Positions 8,826-16,393 of a stretch of 54,849 bases of DNA are shown here, piece by piece. The position numbers were made by a program, and so were the translations under genes. The notes below the pieces were generated by a model. The model saw only the letters and a program-made list of their open reading frames with translations. It did not search any database and had not been told where the DNA came from. Origin of the DNA: Mycolicibacterium sp. (GTDB lineage Bacteria > Actinomycetota > Actinomycetes > Mycobacteriales > Mycobacteriaceae); the NCBI RefSeq assembly GCF_017853185.1, contig NZ_JAFMJZ010000005.1:1-54849 (forward strand), written 5' to 3'. The number at the start of each line of letters is the position of its first letter. Within the stretch, counting starts at the first letter, position 1.

Positions 8826-9938
8826 TTACTGAATCGCGCTGACCGCGGTCAGCAGCCGCGCCTTGAACGCCTCCGGTAGGGCGATGTAGCCCGCCGCGGC
8901 CAGGCCGGCCTGTCCGTCGTTGGCCGCAACCGTCAGGAACGACTTGACCGCACCGGCCGTCTCGGCGTTGTAGCCCTTCGAGCAGACGATCTCGTAGGTC
9001 GCCAGCACCAGTGGGTAGGCGCCGGGGGCGGTGGTGCCGTAGATCGAGTTGAGATCCAGCGCCAGGTCGTTTCCGTCGGCTGCGAACTTGGCGCCCGCGA
9101 TGGCAGTGGCGGCCGACTCGTCGGTCAGCGCGACGGCACCGGACCCGGTGTCGATCGCCGCCATCGGCAGGTTGGCCTGAGTGGCGAAGCCCTTCTCGAC
9201 GTAGCCGATGGCGCCCGGGGTGGCCTGCACCGCCTGGACCACACCGGCGGACTTCTGCGCACCCTCACCGGCACCGCCCTGGAACTCCTTGCCGGCACCC
9301 TTGGTCCAGCTCTGCGGAGCGGCGGCGGCCAGATACTTCTGGAAGTTGTCGGTGGTGCCCGAGGAGTCTGACCGGTAGATCGGGGTGATCTTGGTGTCGG
9401 GCAGGGTCACTCCGGAGTTGAGGGCCGCGATCGCCGGGTCGTTCCAGGTGCTGATCGCGCCGGTGAAGATCTTGGCGAGCACGTCACCGTTGACGGCGAC
9501 CTTGTCGACGCCGGGCAGGTTGTAGGCCAGCGCCACCGGGCCGAAGACCAGCGGCAGGTTCCACGCCGGGTTGCCGGCGCACCGCTTGGCCGCCTCGGCC
9601 GACTGGTCCTTGGACAGCGGTGAGTCGGAGCCGGCGAAGTCGACCTGACCGGCGATGAACTGGTTGACGCCGGCGCCGGAGCCGGTCGGGTTGTACGACA
9701 GGTTCTTGCCGGCGCACTTCTGGCCCCACACCTGGTTGAACACCGCGATCGCGTTCTGCTGGGCGGTAGAGCCCTCCGCGCTCAGCGAGTTCTTGCCGGC
9801 GCAGTCGGCAGCCGGGGAACTTCCCGCCTGAGTACCGGATGCGGGAGTGGTGGTGTTCTTGTCGCTGCCGCATGCGCTCAGCGCCAGAACCGCCGCCGCC
9901 GTAGCCGCCACACCGAGTGCCTTACCGAAGCTGGTCAC
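8826..9938 (-). CDS. pstS: periplasmic phosphate-binding lipoprotein PstS
   Basis: The 370-aa product begins with a lipoprotein signal peptide ending in the lipobox LSAC (Cys23). The phosphate-binding fold is shown by LSAEGSTAQQNAI, YNPTGSGAGVNQF, VDFAGSDSPLSKDQ, the IYRSDSSGTTDNFQKYL motif and ATPGAIGYVEKGFA. It captures orthophosphate outside the membrane and delivers it to PstC-PstA. The start is GTG at 9938, with GAGG about 8-10 nt upstream. It is the first gene of the operon and sits downstream of a PHO-box array. Confidence 0.96.
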   Translation of the reverse strand: MTSFGKALGVAATAAAVLALSACGSDKNTTTPASGTQAGSSPAADCAGKNSLSAEGSTAQQNAIAVFNQVWGQKCAGKNLSYNPTGSGAGVNQFIAGQVDFAGSDSPLSKDQSAEAAKRCAGNPAWNLPLVFGPVALAYNLPGVDKVAVNGDVLAKIFTGAISTWNDPAIAALNSGVTLPDTKITPIYRSDSSGTTDNFQKYLAAAAPQSWTKGAGKEFQGGAGEGAQKSAGVVQAVQATPGAIGYVEKGFATQANLPMAAIDTGSGAVALTDESAATAIAGAKFAADGNDLALDLNSIYGTTAPGAYPLVLATYEIVCSKGYNAETAGAVKSFLTVAANDGQAGLAAAGYIALPEAFKARLLTAVSAIQ

Positions 9939-9976
9939 GATTTTCCTCTTCCGTGGAGATATCTGGGTTCGAGCGC

Positions 9977-9982
9977 AAGCTA
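9977..9982 (-). promoter_or_regulatory. candidate -10 element of the pstSCAB promoter
   Basis: Read on the minus strand, TAGCTT fits TANNNT. It is 38 nt upstream of the pstS start codon and 31 nt downstream of the nearest PHO-box unit, which places the boxes around -45 to -60 where an OmpR-family activator would act. Confidence 0.45.
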
Positions 9983-10013
9983 TGCGGTCGGAGTTGCCGG
10001 TTCGGGCATGGCT

Positions 10014-10063
10014 GGTGAACGGAAGGTGAACTCACCTGGAGGCGAACACCACCGGAGGCGAAC
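10014..10063 (-). promoter_or_regulatory. array of four PHO-box half-units upstream of pstS
   Basis: On the minus strand there are four direct repeats: GTTCGCC (10063-10057), GTTCGCC (10047-10041), GTTCACC (10031-10025) and GTTCACC (10020-10014). Their start-to-start spacings are 16, 16 and 11 bp. The last pair, GTTCACC-N4-GTTCACC, is exactly the layout known for actinobacterial PHO boxes bound by PhoP/RegX3. All four lie between the mshD stop codon and pstS. Phosphate-starvation induction through SenX3-RegX3 is inferred. Confidence 0.8.
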
Positions 10064-10064
10064 A

Positions 10065-10958
<894 letters not shown>

Positions 10959-11726
10959 TTACTGCGGCAGGGCGGGCGACATGTCGTCGGCGAACTCATC
11001 GTCGGCGAACTTGTCGTCGTCGCCGGCCTCCGCGGCCTCGGCGGGAGCGGTGCGGCCGCGCGCCGGTCGCACCGCCTTGTAGCCGACGTTGCGCACCGTG
11101 CCGATCAGGGCCTCGTATTCGGGACCGAGCTTCGCCCGGAGCCGCCGGACATGGACGTCGACCGTGCGGGTCCCGCCGAAGAAGTCGTAGCCCCAGACCT
11201 CCTGGAGCAACTGGGCGCGGGTGAACACCCGGCCGGCGTGCTGAGCCAGGTACTTGAGAAGTTCGAATTCCTTGTAGGTCAGGTCGAGTGGCCGGCCGCG
11301 CAGCCGCGCGGTGTAGGTGCCCTCGTCGATGACCAGTTCGCCGAGGCTGACCTTGCCGACACTCTCCTGATTGACCAGGCCACCGCGCCGTCCGGCCACC
11401 AGTCGCAGCCGAGCGTCGATCTCCGCCGGACCGGTGCCGGGCAGCAGGATCTCGTCGATCCCCCAGTCGATGCTCACCGCGACCAGTCCACCCTCGTTGA
11501 GCACCGCCACCACCGGGACCGACGCGACGGTGGTCCCCAGCAGCCGGCACAGGCCACGCGCCGCGGCCAGATCGGTCCGCGCGTCGACGATGGCGATGTC
11601 GGCCGAGCCGGCTTCCAACAACGACGACACCTCGGTCGGCACGTACCGCACGTTGTGCGCAAGCAGCGCCAACGAGGGCAGAACCGACTCCGGGTTCGGG
11701 TCGACGGTCAGTAGCAACAGGTCCAA
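10959..11726 (-). CDS. glnR: OmpR-family response regulator GlnR (global nitrogen regulator)
   Basis: The 255-aa product has an N-terminal receiver-like domain (residues ~1-120, with [13 protein letters not shown] around the conserved Asp) and a C-terminal winged helix ([53 protein letters not shown]). An acidic Ala-rich tail follows. This is the Rv0818 position, the actinobacterial GlnR that activates nitrogen-assimilation genes. No sensor kinase gene is adjacent, consistent with an orphan regulator. The start is TTG at 11726, with GGAGA upstream. It is divergent from lmeA. Confidence 0.9.
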   Translation of the reverse strand: MDLLLLTVDPNPESVLPSLALLAHNVRYVPTEVSSLLEAGSADIAIVDARTDLAAARGLCRLLGTTVASVPVVAVLNEGGLVAVSIDWGIDEILLPGTGPAEIDARLRLVAGRRGGLVNQESVGKVSLGELVIDEGTYTARLRGRPLDLTYKEFELLKYLAQHAGRVFTRAQLLQEVWGYDFFGGTRTVDVHVRRLRAKLGPEYEALIGTVRNVGYKAVRPARGRTAPAEAAEAGDDDKFADDEFADDMSPALPQ

Positions 11727-11803
11727 CGGAATCTCCAGGTTTGACCTTCAACTCTAACGTGGACCTGCTGTTTCGGCGATCCGAGCATGGGGTGGGCGAC
11801 AAT

Positions 11804-12607
11804 ATGCGGATGCGAAAGCTGCTGACCGCTGTGGGCGTCCCCGTTCTCGCCCTCGCCCTCACCGGGGTCGGTGCGGACTTCGGCGCCGCGATCTACGCCG
11901 AGTACCAGCTGGCGCGCCACGTCCGGTCAGCCGCCGGGTTGCAGTTCGACCCGTGGGTGGCGATCCTGGGCTTTCCGTTCATTCCGCAGGCGATGCGGCA
12001 CAACTACCAGGAGTTGGAGATCAAGGCCGGCGGCGTTGAACACCCCGTGGTGGGCAAGGTCACCCTGGAGGCCACCATGCACGACATCGGCCTGAACCAG
12101 GCCTCCTGGCTGCTGCGCCCGGACGCCGATCTGCCGGTCGGCGAACTGGAGAGCCGCATCATCATCGACTCGCGCCACATCGGCGGGTTCATCGGAATCA
12201 AGGACCTCACCGTCGAGGAGCCGGCCAAGGACGCCAACGACGCCACCGGCGGGACCACCGAGTCGGGCATCTCCGGCAACACGGGCCTGGTGTTCACCGG
12301 CACGCCGACCAGGTCCGGGTTCGACAAACTCGTCAGCGTGACCGTCGATCTGTCCCTGACCGGCCCCGACCAGAGCACCCTGGTCTTCACCCCCACCGGG
12401 GTGGTGACCGGGCCGAACACCGCGGACCAGACCGTGCCCGACGAACAACGTGCCGCGGTCCTGAGCGCGTTCGCCGCCGCGATGCCCGGGCAACGGCTTC
12501 CGTTCGGCCTCAAGCCCACCAGTGAGGGTGCCCGCGGCTCGGACATCATCATCGAGGGCATCGCCGAGGAAGTAACCGTCCGCCTCAACGGTTTCAACCA
12601 GTCATGA
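11804..12607 (+). CDS. lmeA: mannan chain length control protein LmeA (DUF2993)
   Basis: The 267-aa product has an N-terminal hydrophobic export signal (LLTAVGVPVLALALTGVGADFGAAIYAEYQLAR) followed by a DUF2993 lipid-binding type domain (FDPWVAILGFPFIPQAMRHNYQELEIKA to IIIEGIAEEVTVRLNGF). In mycobacteria the Rv0817c/LmeA family is needed for full-length mannan of lipomannan and lipoarabinomannan, acting in the cell envelope. The ATG at 11804 gives a length close to the family. Earlier in-frame starts (GTG 11792, ATG 11741) would lengthen the polar leader. It overlaps thiX by 4 nt (ATGA). Confidence 0.85.
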   Translation: MRMRKLLTAVGVPVLALALTGVGADFGAAIYAEYQLARHVRSAAGLQFDPWVAILGFPFIPQAMRHNYQELEIKAGGVEHPVVGKVTLEATMHDIGLNQASWLLRPDADLPVGELESRIIIDSRHIGGFIGIKDLTVEEPAKDANDATGGTTESGISGNTGLVFTGTPTRSGFDKLVSVTVDLSLTGPDQSTLVFTPTGVVTGPNTADQTVPDEQRAAVLSAFAAAMPGQRLPFGLKPTSEGARGSDIIIEGIAEEVTVRLNGFNQS

Positions 12608-13023
12608 ACGCCGCATCCGTCGCCGCCGTCGCCGCCGTCGCCGCACTGGGCCTTGCCGCCGTCTTCGGGGTCCTGCACAACCGGCACCACGGGGTGCTGC
12701 GCGACACCGCGGAGTCACCCGAGGTGGACACCGCCGAACTGGGCCTGTCCCGAACCGGACCGACGATCGTGCACTTCACCGCCGTCTGGTGCGGGCCGTG
12801 CGCGGCGGTGCGACGGGTGGTCGACCAGGTCTGCGCTCAACTGCCCGAGGTGGCCCACGTCGAGATCGACCTGGACGACAATCCGGTGCTGGCCCGGAAA
12901 CTCTCGGTGATGTCGCTGCCGACGACGTTCATCTTCGACGCCGACGGCAAACAGCGTTACCGCACCGCAGGGGTGCCCAAAGCGGCTGACCTCAAGGCCG
13001 CCCTGGAACCTCTGCTGGCCTAA
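12604..13023 (+). CDS. thiX: membrane-anchored thioredoxin-like protein ThiX
   Basis: The 139-aa product has an N-terminal hydrophobic helix (VAAVAAVAALGLAAVFGVL), which is an anchor or uncleaved signal. A thioredoxin fold follows with the redox motif WCGPC (Cys63 and Cys66) and the cis-proline in SLPTTFIF. The catalytic domain probably faces outward, but this is inferred. It corresponds to Rv0816c. It is translationally coupled to lmeA and precedes the poly-Cys leader and a DUF4395 gene with its own CxxC, suggesting a thiol-redox role. Confidence 0.9.
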   Translation: MNAASVAAVAAVAALGLAAVFGVLHNRHHGVLRDTAESPEVDTAELGLSRTGPTIVHFTAVWCGPCAAVRRVVDQVCAQLPEVAHVEIDLDDNPVLARKLSVMSLPTTFIFDADGKQRYRTAGVPKAADLKAALEPLLA

Positions 13024-13039
13024 CCGGGCGATCATTGGG

Positions 13040-13052
13040 TATCGTCAGCCCC
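13040..13052 (+). promoter_or_regulatory. -10 element for the leaderless poly-Cys leader peptide
   Basis: TATCGT (13040-13045) is a TANNNT -10 box with 7 nt to the GTG at 13053. No ribosome binding site precedes that GTG. This spacing places the transcription start on the G of the start codon. Confidence 0.7.
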
Positions 13053-13145
13053 GTGCAACCCCGCCTCGAGCTTTCGCTCACCAAGCGCCGCGCAGTCGAT
13101 CTGTGCCGCCTTGCGGGTTGTTGCTGTTGTTGCTGTAGCTGCTGA
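13053..13145 (+). CDS. leaderless poly-cysteine leader peptide (cysteine-responsive attenuator)
   Basis: This is a 30-codon ORF: GTG CAA CCC CGC ... GGT TGT TGC TGT TGT TGC TGT AGC TGC TGA. The peptide ends G-CCCCCC-S-C, six consecutive Cys codons plus one more, with another Cys at residue 18. It belongs to a described class, the poly-cysteine leaderless short ORFs of mycobacteria. In that class, ribosomes stalled for Cys-tRNA keep the downstream ribosome site open. Here TGTTGCTG in the Cys tract (13119-13126, and again 13128-13135) is complementary to CAGCAACA at 13231-13238, which abuts the AGGAG ribosome site of the next gene. That is the expected sequestering pairing. Confidence 0.93.
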   Translation: MQPRLELSLTKRRAVDLCRLAGCCCCCCSC

Positions 13146-13242
13146 GTAACCGCGGTCGTTCGTCTTTCTCCGGTTTTTCCGGTCACGCCGCCGTTCTCAG
13201 TGAAACCCGGCTCGTCCTATCCCCCCTGCTCAGCAACAGGAG
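13119..13242 (+). promoter_or_regulatory. attenuator: Cys-codon tract pairs with the ribosome site region of the DUF4395 gene
   Basis: The 8-nt element CAGCAACA (13231-13238), immediately 5' of AGGAG (13238-13242), can pair with either of two TGTTGCTG copies in the Cys codons. A competing 6-bp pairing joins GCTGAG at the leader stop (13141-13146) with CTCAGC (13229-13234). Ribosome stalling on the Cys codons would break these. A CCGG-TTTTT-CCGG small hairpin lies between. Confidence 0.7.
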
Positions 13243-13248
13243 ATTTCC

Positions 13249-13758
13249 ATGTCGACCACCTCGACTTCCGCTCAAACCCAGTCCGCCACGCCCGGCCAGG
13301 CCGGCGGTGCCCAGGTCGACGGCGCCCAGGTCGACGTACGAGGTCCGCGCTTCGCCGCGTGGATCACCACCGCCGTCCTGCTGGCGGTCCTGGTCGCCTC
13401 CGCGTTCAGCGTCCCACTGGCGGCGACGCTGCTGGCCGTTCAGGCCGTCGTCTTCGCCATCGGCGCATGGCGCGGTCCGCGTCGGCACCCCTACGGGCTG
13501 ATCTTCGCGAAACTGGTGGCGCCCCGGTTGAGCCCGGTCACCGAGCGTGAGCCGGTGCCGCCGCTGCGGTTCGCCCAGTTCGTCGGGCTGATCTTCGCCC
13601 TCGCCGGACTCGCCGGCTTCACCCTCGGAGCTCCGCTGGCCGGAGTGGTCGCCACCGCCTTCGCGCTGGGGGCGGCCTTCCTCAACGCGGCGTTCGGGAT
13701 CTGCCTCGGCTGCCAGATCTATCCGCTGGTGACCCACCTCCGCCACGCCCGCTCCTAA
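13249..13758 (+). CDS. DUF4395 membrane protein
   Basis: The 169-aa product has a polar Gln/Thr/Ala-rich N-terminus (~35 aa), then four hydrophobic segments (WITTAVLLAVLVASAFSVPL; ATLLAVQAVVFAIGAWRG; FVGLIFALAGLAGFTLG; LAGVVATAFALGAAFLNAAFG). It ends with the conserved CLGCQIYPL motif holding two Cys in CxxC spacing. This is the DUF4395 architecture. The family often neighbours thioredoxin and rhodanese genes, so a role in moving sulfur or thiol equivalents is plausible but unproven. AGGAG lies 6 nt before the ATG and is inside the attenuator. It occupies the position where M. tuberculosis has the rhodanese cysA2. Confidence 0.85.
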   Translation: MSTTSTSAQTQSATPGQAGGAQVDGAQVDVRGPRFAAWITTAVLLAVLVASAFSVPLAATLLAVQAVVFAIGAWRGPRRHPYGLIFAKLVAPRLSPVTEREPVPPLRFAQFVGLIFALAGLAGFTLGAPLAGVVATAFALGAAFLNAAFGICLGCQIYPLVTHLRHARS

Positions 13759-13790
13759 GCCCGCTCCCAACCGAAAAGGATCTCCTCATC

Positions 13791-14093
13791 ATGGGTTCTT
13801 CGAACTCTGCAACGTCAACCCTGCCGACCGGCGTGGACCTGGCTCGCGAGACGGTGATCACCGGACGGGTGGTCGACGGATCCGGGCGGGCGGTCGGCGG
13901 TGCGTCGGTGCGGCTGCTGGACTCCTCCGAGGAGTTCACCGCCGAGCTGATCGCTTCGGCCAGTGGCGATTTCCGCTTCTTCGCCGCGCCGGGCACCTGG
14001 ACCGTCCGGGCCCTGTCCGCGGCGGGCAGCGGAGACGTCCGGGTCGCCCCGATCGGCGCCGGATTGCTCGAGATCGACGTCAAGGTCGCGTGA
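13791..14093 (+). CDS. sseC: DUF1416 protein SseC
   Basis: The 100-aa product is one small beta-sandwich domain resembling carboxypeptidase-regulatory/prealbumin-like folds: VITGRVVDGSGRAVGGASVRLLDSSEEFTAEL, GDFRFFAAPGTWTVRAL and LLEIDVKVA. It corresponds to SseC of mycobacteria, encoded with thiosulfate sulfurtransferases and annotated as sulfur metabolism, though its biochemical role is not established. AAAAGGA lies upstream of the ATG. It is 32 nt after DUF4395, in the same Cys-controlled transcript by inference. Confidence 0.88.
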   Translation: MGSSNSATSTLPTGVDLARETVITGRVVDGSGRAVGGASVRLLDSSEEFTAELIASASGDFRFFAAPGTWTVRALSAAGSGDVRVAPIGAGLLEIDVKVA

Positions 14094-14128
14094 CGCCGGA
14101 CATCGCAACCGGGTGCCCGACCGGGCGA

Positions 14129-14141
14129 TAGACTCAGCGCC
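14129..14141 (+). promoter_or_regulatory. -10 element for a leaderless transcript
   Basis: TAGACT (14129-14134) fits TANNNT and sits 7 nt before the GTG at 14142. There is no ribosome site before that GTG, so transcription probably starts at the codon. Confidence 0.6.
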
Positions 14142-14240
14142 GTGATCCTCTTCTTCGAGATCCTGCTGGTGCTTTCGACCGTCGTGATCACCTGGTTCGC
14201 CCTCTACGCGGTGTACCGGCTCATCACCGACGAGTCCTGA
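14142..14240 (+). CDS. 32-aa single-pass membrane peptide, leaderless
   Basis: GTG ATC CTC TTC TTC GAG ... GAC GAG TCC TGA encodes [32 protein letters not shown]. One hydrophobic helix of about 22 residues is followed by a short basic-then-acidic tail (YRLITDES). It is supported by the -10 box at the right leaderless distance, by the strongly membrane-biased codons and by the short gap (4 nt) to the next gene, which suggests it leads the nitrobindin-lipoprotein operon. The function is unknown. It may be a small membrane protein in its own right or a translational leader. Confidence 0.7.
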   Translation: MILFFEILLVLSTVVITWFALYAVYRLITDES

Positions 14241-14244
14241 GCCG

Positions 14245-14889
14245 ATGACGTCCGACGACATCGCCGGCAGCGGCGATCGCGCCGTGGCGGCTGCGGCCGA
14301 ACGGGCCAAGGAGACTGCGAGCCGCAATATCCCGGTGTTCGACGACCTTCCGGTCTCCGACACCGCGAATCTGCGCCACGGCGCCGATCTCAGCGACGCA
14401 TTGCTGGCACTGCTGCCACTGGTCGGCGTGTGGCGCGGTGAGGGCGAGGGGCGCGGCGAGCACGGCGACTACCGGTTCGGCCAGCAGATCATCGTCTCCC
14501 ACGACGGCGGCGACTATCTCAACTGGGAGGCCCGTTCCTGGCGCCTCGACGAGGGGGGCGAGTACCACAGCCCCGCGTTGCGCGAGACGGGCTACTGGCG
14601 TTTCGTGCACGACCCGGCCGATCCGGACGAATCCACCGCCATCGAACTGCTGCTGGCTCACTCGGCCGGATATGTCGAGCTGTTCTACGGCCATCCGCGC
14701 AACCAGTCGTCCTGGGAGCTGGTGACCGACGCCCTGGCGTGCAGCAAGTCCGGGGTTCTGGTCGGGGGCGCCAAACGTCTCTACGGCATCGTCGAGAACG
14801 GCGATCTGGCCTACGTCGAGGAACGGGTGGACGCCGACGGCGGCATGGTGCCGCACCTGTCGGCGCGGCTGTCGCGGTACATCGGATGA
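14245..14889 (+). CDS. nitrobindin-like beta-barrel heme/lipid-binding protein (Rv0813c family)
   Basis: The 214-aa product has a ~45-residue polar N-terminus followed by the nitrobindin/THAP4 barrel. [16 protein letters not shown] is the GxWxGxGxG signature, [24 protein letters not shown] the next strands, and [14 protein letters not shown] carries the His near the C-terminus that ligates heme iron in this family. Members bind heme b and isomerise peroxynitrite. The M. tuberculosis protein was first described as a fatty-acid-binding-like fold. ATGA overlap couples it to the downstream lipoprotein. Confidence 0.88.
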   Translation: MTSDDIAGSGDRAVAAAAERAKETASRNIPVFDDLPVSDTANLRHGADLSDALLALLPLVGVWRGEGEGRGEHGDYRFGQQIIVSHDGGDYLNWEARSWRLDEGGEYHSPALRETGYWRFVHDPADPDESTAIELLLAHSAGYVELFYGHPRNQSSWELVTDALACSKSGVLVGGAKRLYGIVENGDLAYVEERVDADGGMVPHLSARLSRYIG

Positions 14890-15206
14890 CCCGGTTGCGG
14901 GTTGCGGCGGCGGTCGCCGCCGCACTGCTCCTCGGCGCCTGCTCCTCGAAGCCGGAAGCGCCCCAGCCTTCAACGACCCAGCCGACCCCTTCGGCCACCC
15001 AGACGTCGACGGCCCAGACATCGACAACCGAGCCGTCGGCACCCGGCGCGCACGGAAACCTGGCCGACTGTCTGCACGCGCACGGCGTTCCCGAATCTGC
15101 GGGTCCCGCAGTGGTTCTCGGGCCGCCAGAGGGTGTGGACCCGGCGACCTGGGATCAGGCGATGAAGGCCTGTTCGACGTTTGCGCCGGGCCCGGCGGGC
15201 TCGTAG
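14886..15206 (+). CDS. small lipoprotein, function unknown
   Basis: The 106-aa product has a signal peptide [19 protein letters not shown] with lipobox LGAC, a Ser/Thr/Pro/Gln-rich spacer, then a small domain with two Cys (in [10 protein letters not shown] and [10 protein letters not shown]) that could bridge. It overlaps the nitrobindin gene by 4 nt (ATGA), so the two are probably co-expressed. The Cys pair spacing resembles small secreted mycobacterial proteins with a DCLxxHGVP motif. I assign no function. Confidence 0.82.
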   Translation: MTRLRVAAAVAAALLLGACSSKPEAPQPSTTQPTPSATQTSTAQTSTTEPSAPGAHGNLADCLHAHGVPESAGPAVVLGPPEGVDPATWDQAMKACSTFAPGPAGS

Positions 15207-15241
15207 ACGACGGCTTCGGAAAGGCCGCTCCGGAAAAGGGA

Positions 15242-15293
15242 CGGCCCCCGAGCCGTACTGATCCGGTTGGACCAACCGGAAGCTCGGGGGCCG
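15242..15293. terminator. strong nested hairpin terminator
   Basis: Outer arms CGGCCCCCGAGC (15242-15253) and GCTCGGGGGCCG (15282-15293) are a perfect 12-bp inverted repeat. Inside lies a second perfect hairpin, CCGGTTGG-A-CCAACCGG (15263-15279). On the minus strand it is followed by TCCCTTTTCC, a weak T-tract. It can terminate the lipoprotein operon on the plus strand and the short minus-strand transcript. Confidence 0.8.
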
Positions 15294-15420
15294 GGTAGCT
15301 GCCTGGAATTCGCCAGCGCACGCATGCGCAGGTGATCTCCGGCACCTGGTGCTGCTAGCGGGCAGCCACCTCACATGTCCTAGGAATACTCAAAGTTCCG
15401 GACCACCTCCTTTCCTGTGT
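15242..15420 (-). ncRNA. candidate small RNA / short-ORF transcript between pabC and the lipoprotein gene
   Basis: On the minus strand a TACGGT -10 box (15433-15428) is followed 7 nt later by a predicted start near 15420. A near-perfect ribosome site AGGAAAGGAGGTG (15416-15404) follows, and the unit ends at the nested terminator, about 180 nt in all. Only tiny ORFs follow the ribosome site: TTG-started MSIPRTCEVAAR (15393-15355) and an ATG TGA start-stop (15376-15371). No protein-coding gene follows on this strand. It could be a regulatory RNA, a leader-like peptide gene or a sponge. Expression is not shown here. Confidence 0.45.
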
Positions 15421-15472
15421 ACCGACGACCGTACCGGCGCGGGCGCGGTTGCGCCACAGGTTTTTTCACCCC

Positions 15473-16354
15473 TCAGCGATCACCGGCGATCGCGGCGTCG
15501 ACCAACTCGGCGACCAATCCGGCGAGCCCCGGCGCACAGTTCTTCGGGTGGCCGTCAAGGGTGTGCACCCTGGCTCCCAGGGTGATGCTGGAAACCAGCC
15601 AAATGCCCTGTGCGGCGTCAAGATCCGCGGGACGCAGTGCCACGTAATCGCAGTCGTAGCCCTTGGCCGAGGCCACCTCGAAGAGCGCCTGTTGGGTGGT
15701 GCCGCGCAGGATCGGATGCGACAGCGGCGGGGTGAGGAACCGGGGCCGGTCGGCATCCCCGGTGGCGATCACCACCGTCGAGCGCGGCCCTTCGAGGATG
15801 TAGCCGTCGGAACTGACGAAGATCACGTCGTCGGCGCCCAGGACGGCGGCATGCCGGAGGGCCGCCATGTTCACCGCATAGGACAGCGTCTTGGCGCCGG
15901 CGAGCAGCCACGGCATCTCCGCGACCCCGGCCGCCGGCAGTCCGCGGTCCAGCAGGACCGCCGCCACCCCGTCGCGGCGGGCCACCGCCACCCGGTCGGC
16001 CAGCGCGCTGACCATCAGGTAGGCGGTCGGCCCAGATCCACTCTCCCGACCCCGGCTACAGACCAGGCGCAGCGCCCCCTCGGCCGCGGTCCGGGAATTC
16101 CACTGCGCCACCGCGGTCCCGATTGCACGCCGCCAGGCGGCCAGGTCGGGTTCAGGCAGATCCATCATCGCCGCCGACCGCGCCAACCGGTGCAGGTGCG
16201 CTTCCACCTTGCAGGCGCGGCCGTCCCGGATCAGCAGGGTCTCGAAGACGCCGTCCCCGCGCACCGCGGCCAGGTCGTCGGCTGTCAGCAGTGGCTGATC
16301 CGGATCGCGCACGTCACCGTCGAGGGTGACGAGCACCGAAGGCTGACTCGGCAT
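15473..16354 (-). CDS. pabC: aminodeoxychorismate lyase (class IV PLP aminotransferase fold)
   Basis: The 293-aa product corresponds to Rv0812. The fold-type IV signature is present: RGDGVFETLLIRDGR near the N-terminus, the PLP lysine in AGAKTLSYAVNM, DDVIFVSSDGYILEGPRSTVVIA and the RGTTQQALFEVA phosphate-binding stretch. PabC releases pyruvate from 4-amino-4-deoxychorismate to give p-aminobenzoate for folate. D-amino-acid and branched-chain aminotransferases share the fold, so the exact substrate rests on the synteny. The ATG at 16354 starts 39 bp from the divergent ygfZ. Confidence 0.85.
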   Translation of the reverse strand: MPSQPSVLVTLDGDVRDPDQPLLTADDLAAVRGDGVFETLLIRDGRACKVEAHLHRLARSAAMMDLPEPDLAAWRRAIGTAVAQWNSRTAAEGALRLVCSRGRESGSGPTAYLMVSALADRVAVARRDGVAAVLLDRGLPAAGVAEMPWLLAGAKTLSYAVNMAALRHAAVLGADDVIFVSSDGYILEGPRSTVVIATGDADRPRFLTPPLSHPILRGTTQQALFEVASAKGYDCDYVALRPADLDAAQGIWLVSSITLGARVHTLDGHPKNCAPGLAGLVAELVDAAIAGDR

Positions 16355-16381
16355 GGCCTGTAGAGCCTAATGACCGGCTCG

Positions 16382-16393
16382 TACAGTTGAGGG
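16382..16393 (+). promoter_or_regulatory. -10 element for leaderless ygfZ
   Basis: TACAGT (16382-16387) fits TANNNT, 6 nt before the GTG at 16394, with no ribosome site between. It lies in the 39-bp divergent gap to pabC. Confidence 0.5.

Noticed and set aside
14224..15345. 373-codon minus-strand frame covering the terminator, lipoprotein and nitrobindin genes
   Set aside because: It runs antisense through two supported genes and a perfect terminator hairpin; its composition is that of a mirror frame.
15380..15406. GTG-started peptide MVRNFEYS inside the strong ribosome site
   Set aside because: The GTG lies within the Shine-Dalgarno itself, so it could not be used as a start from that site.
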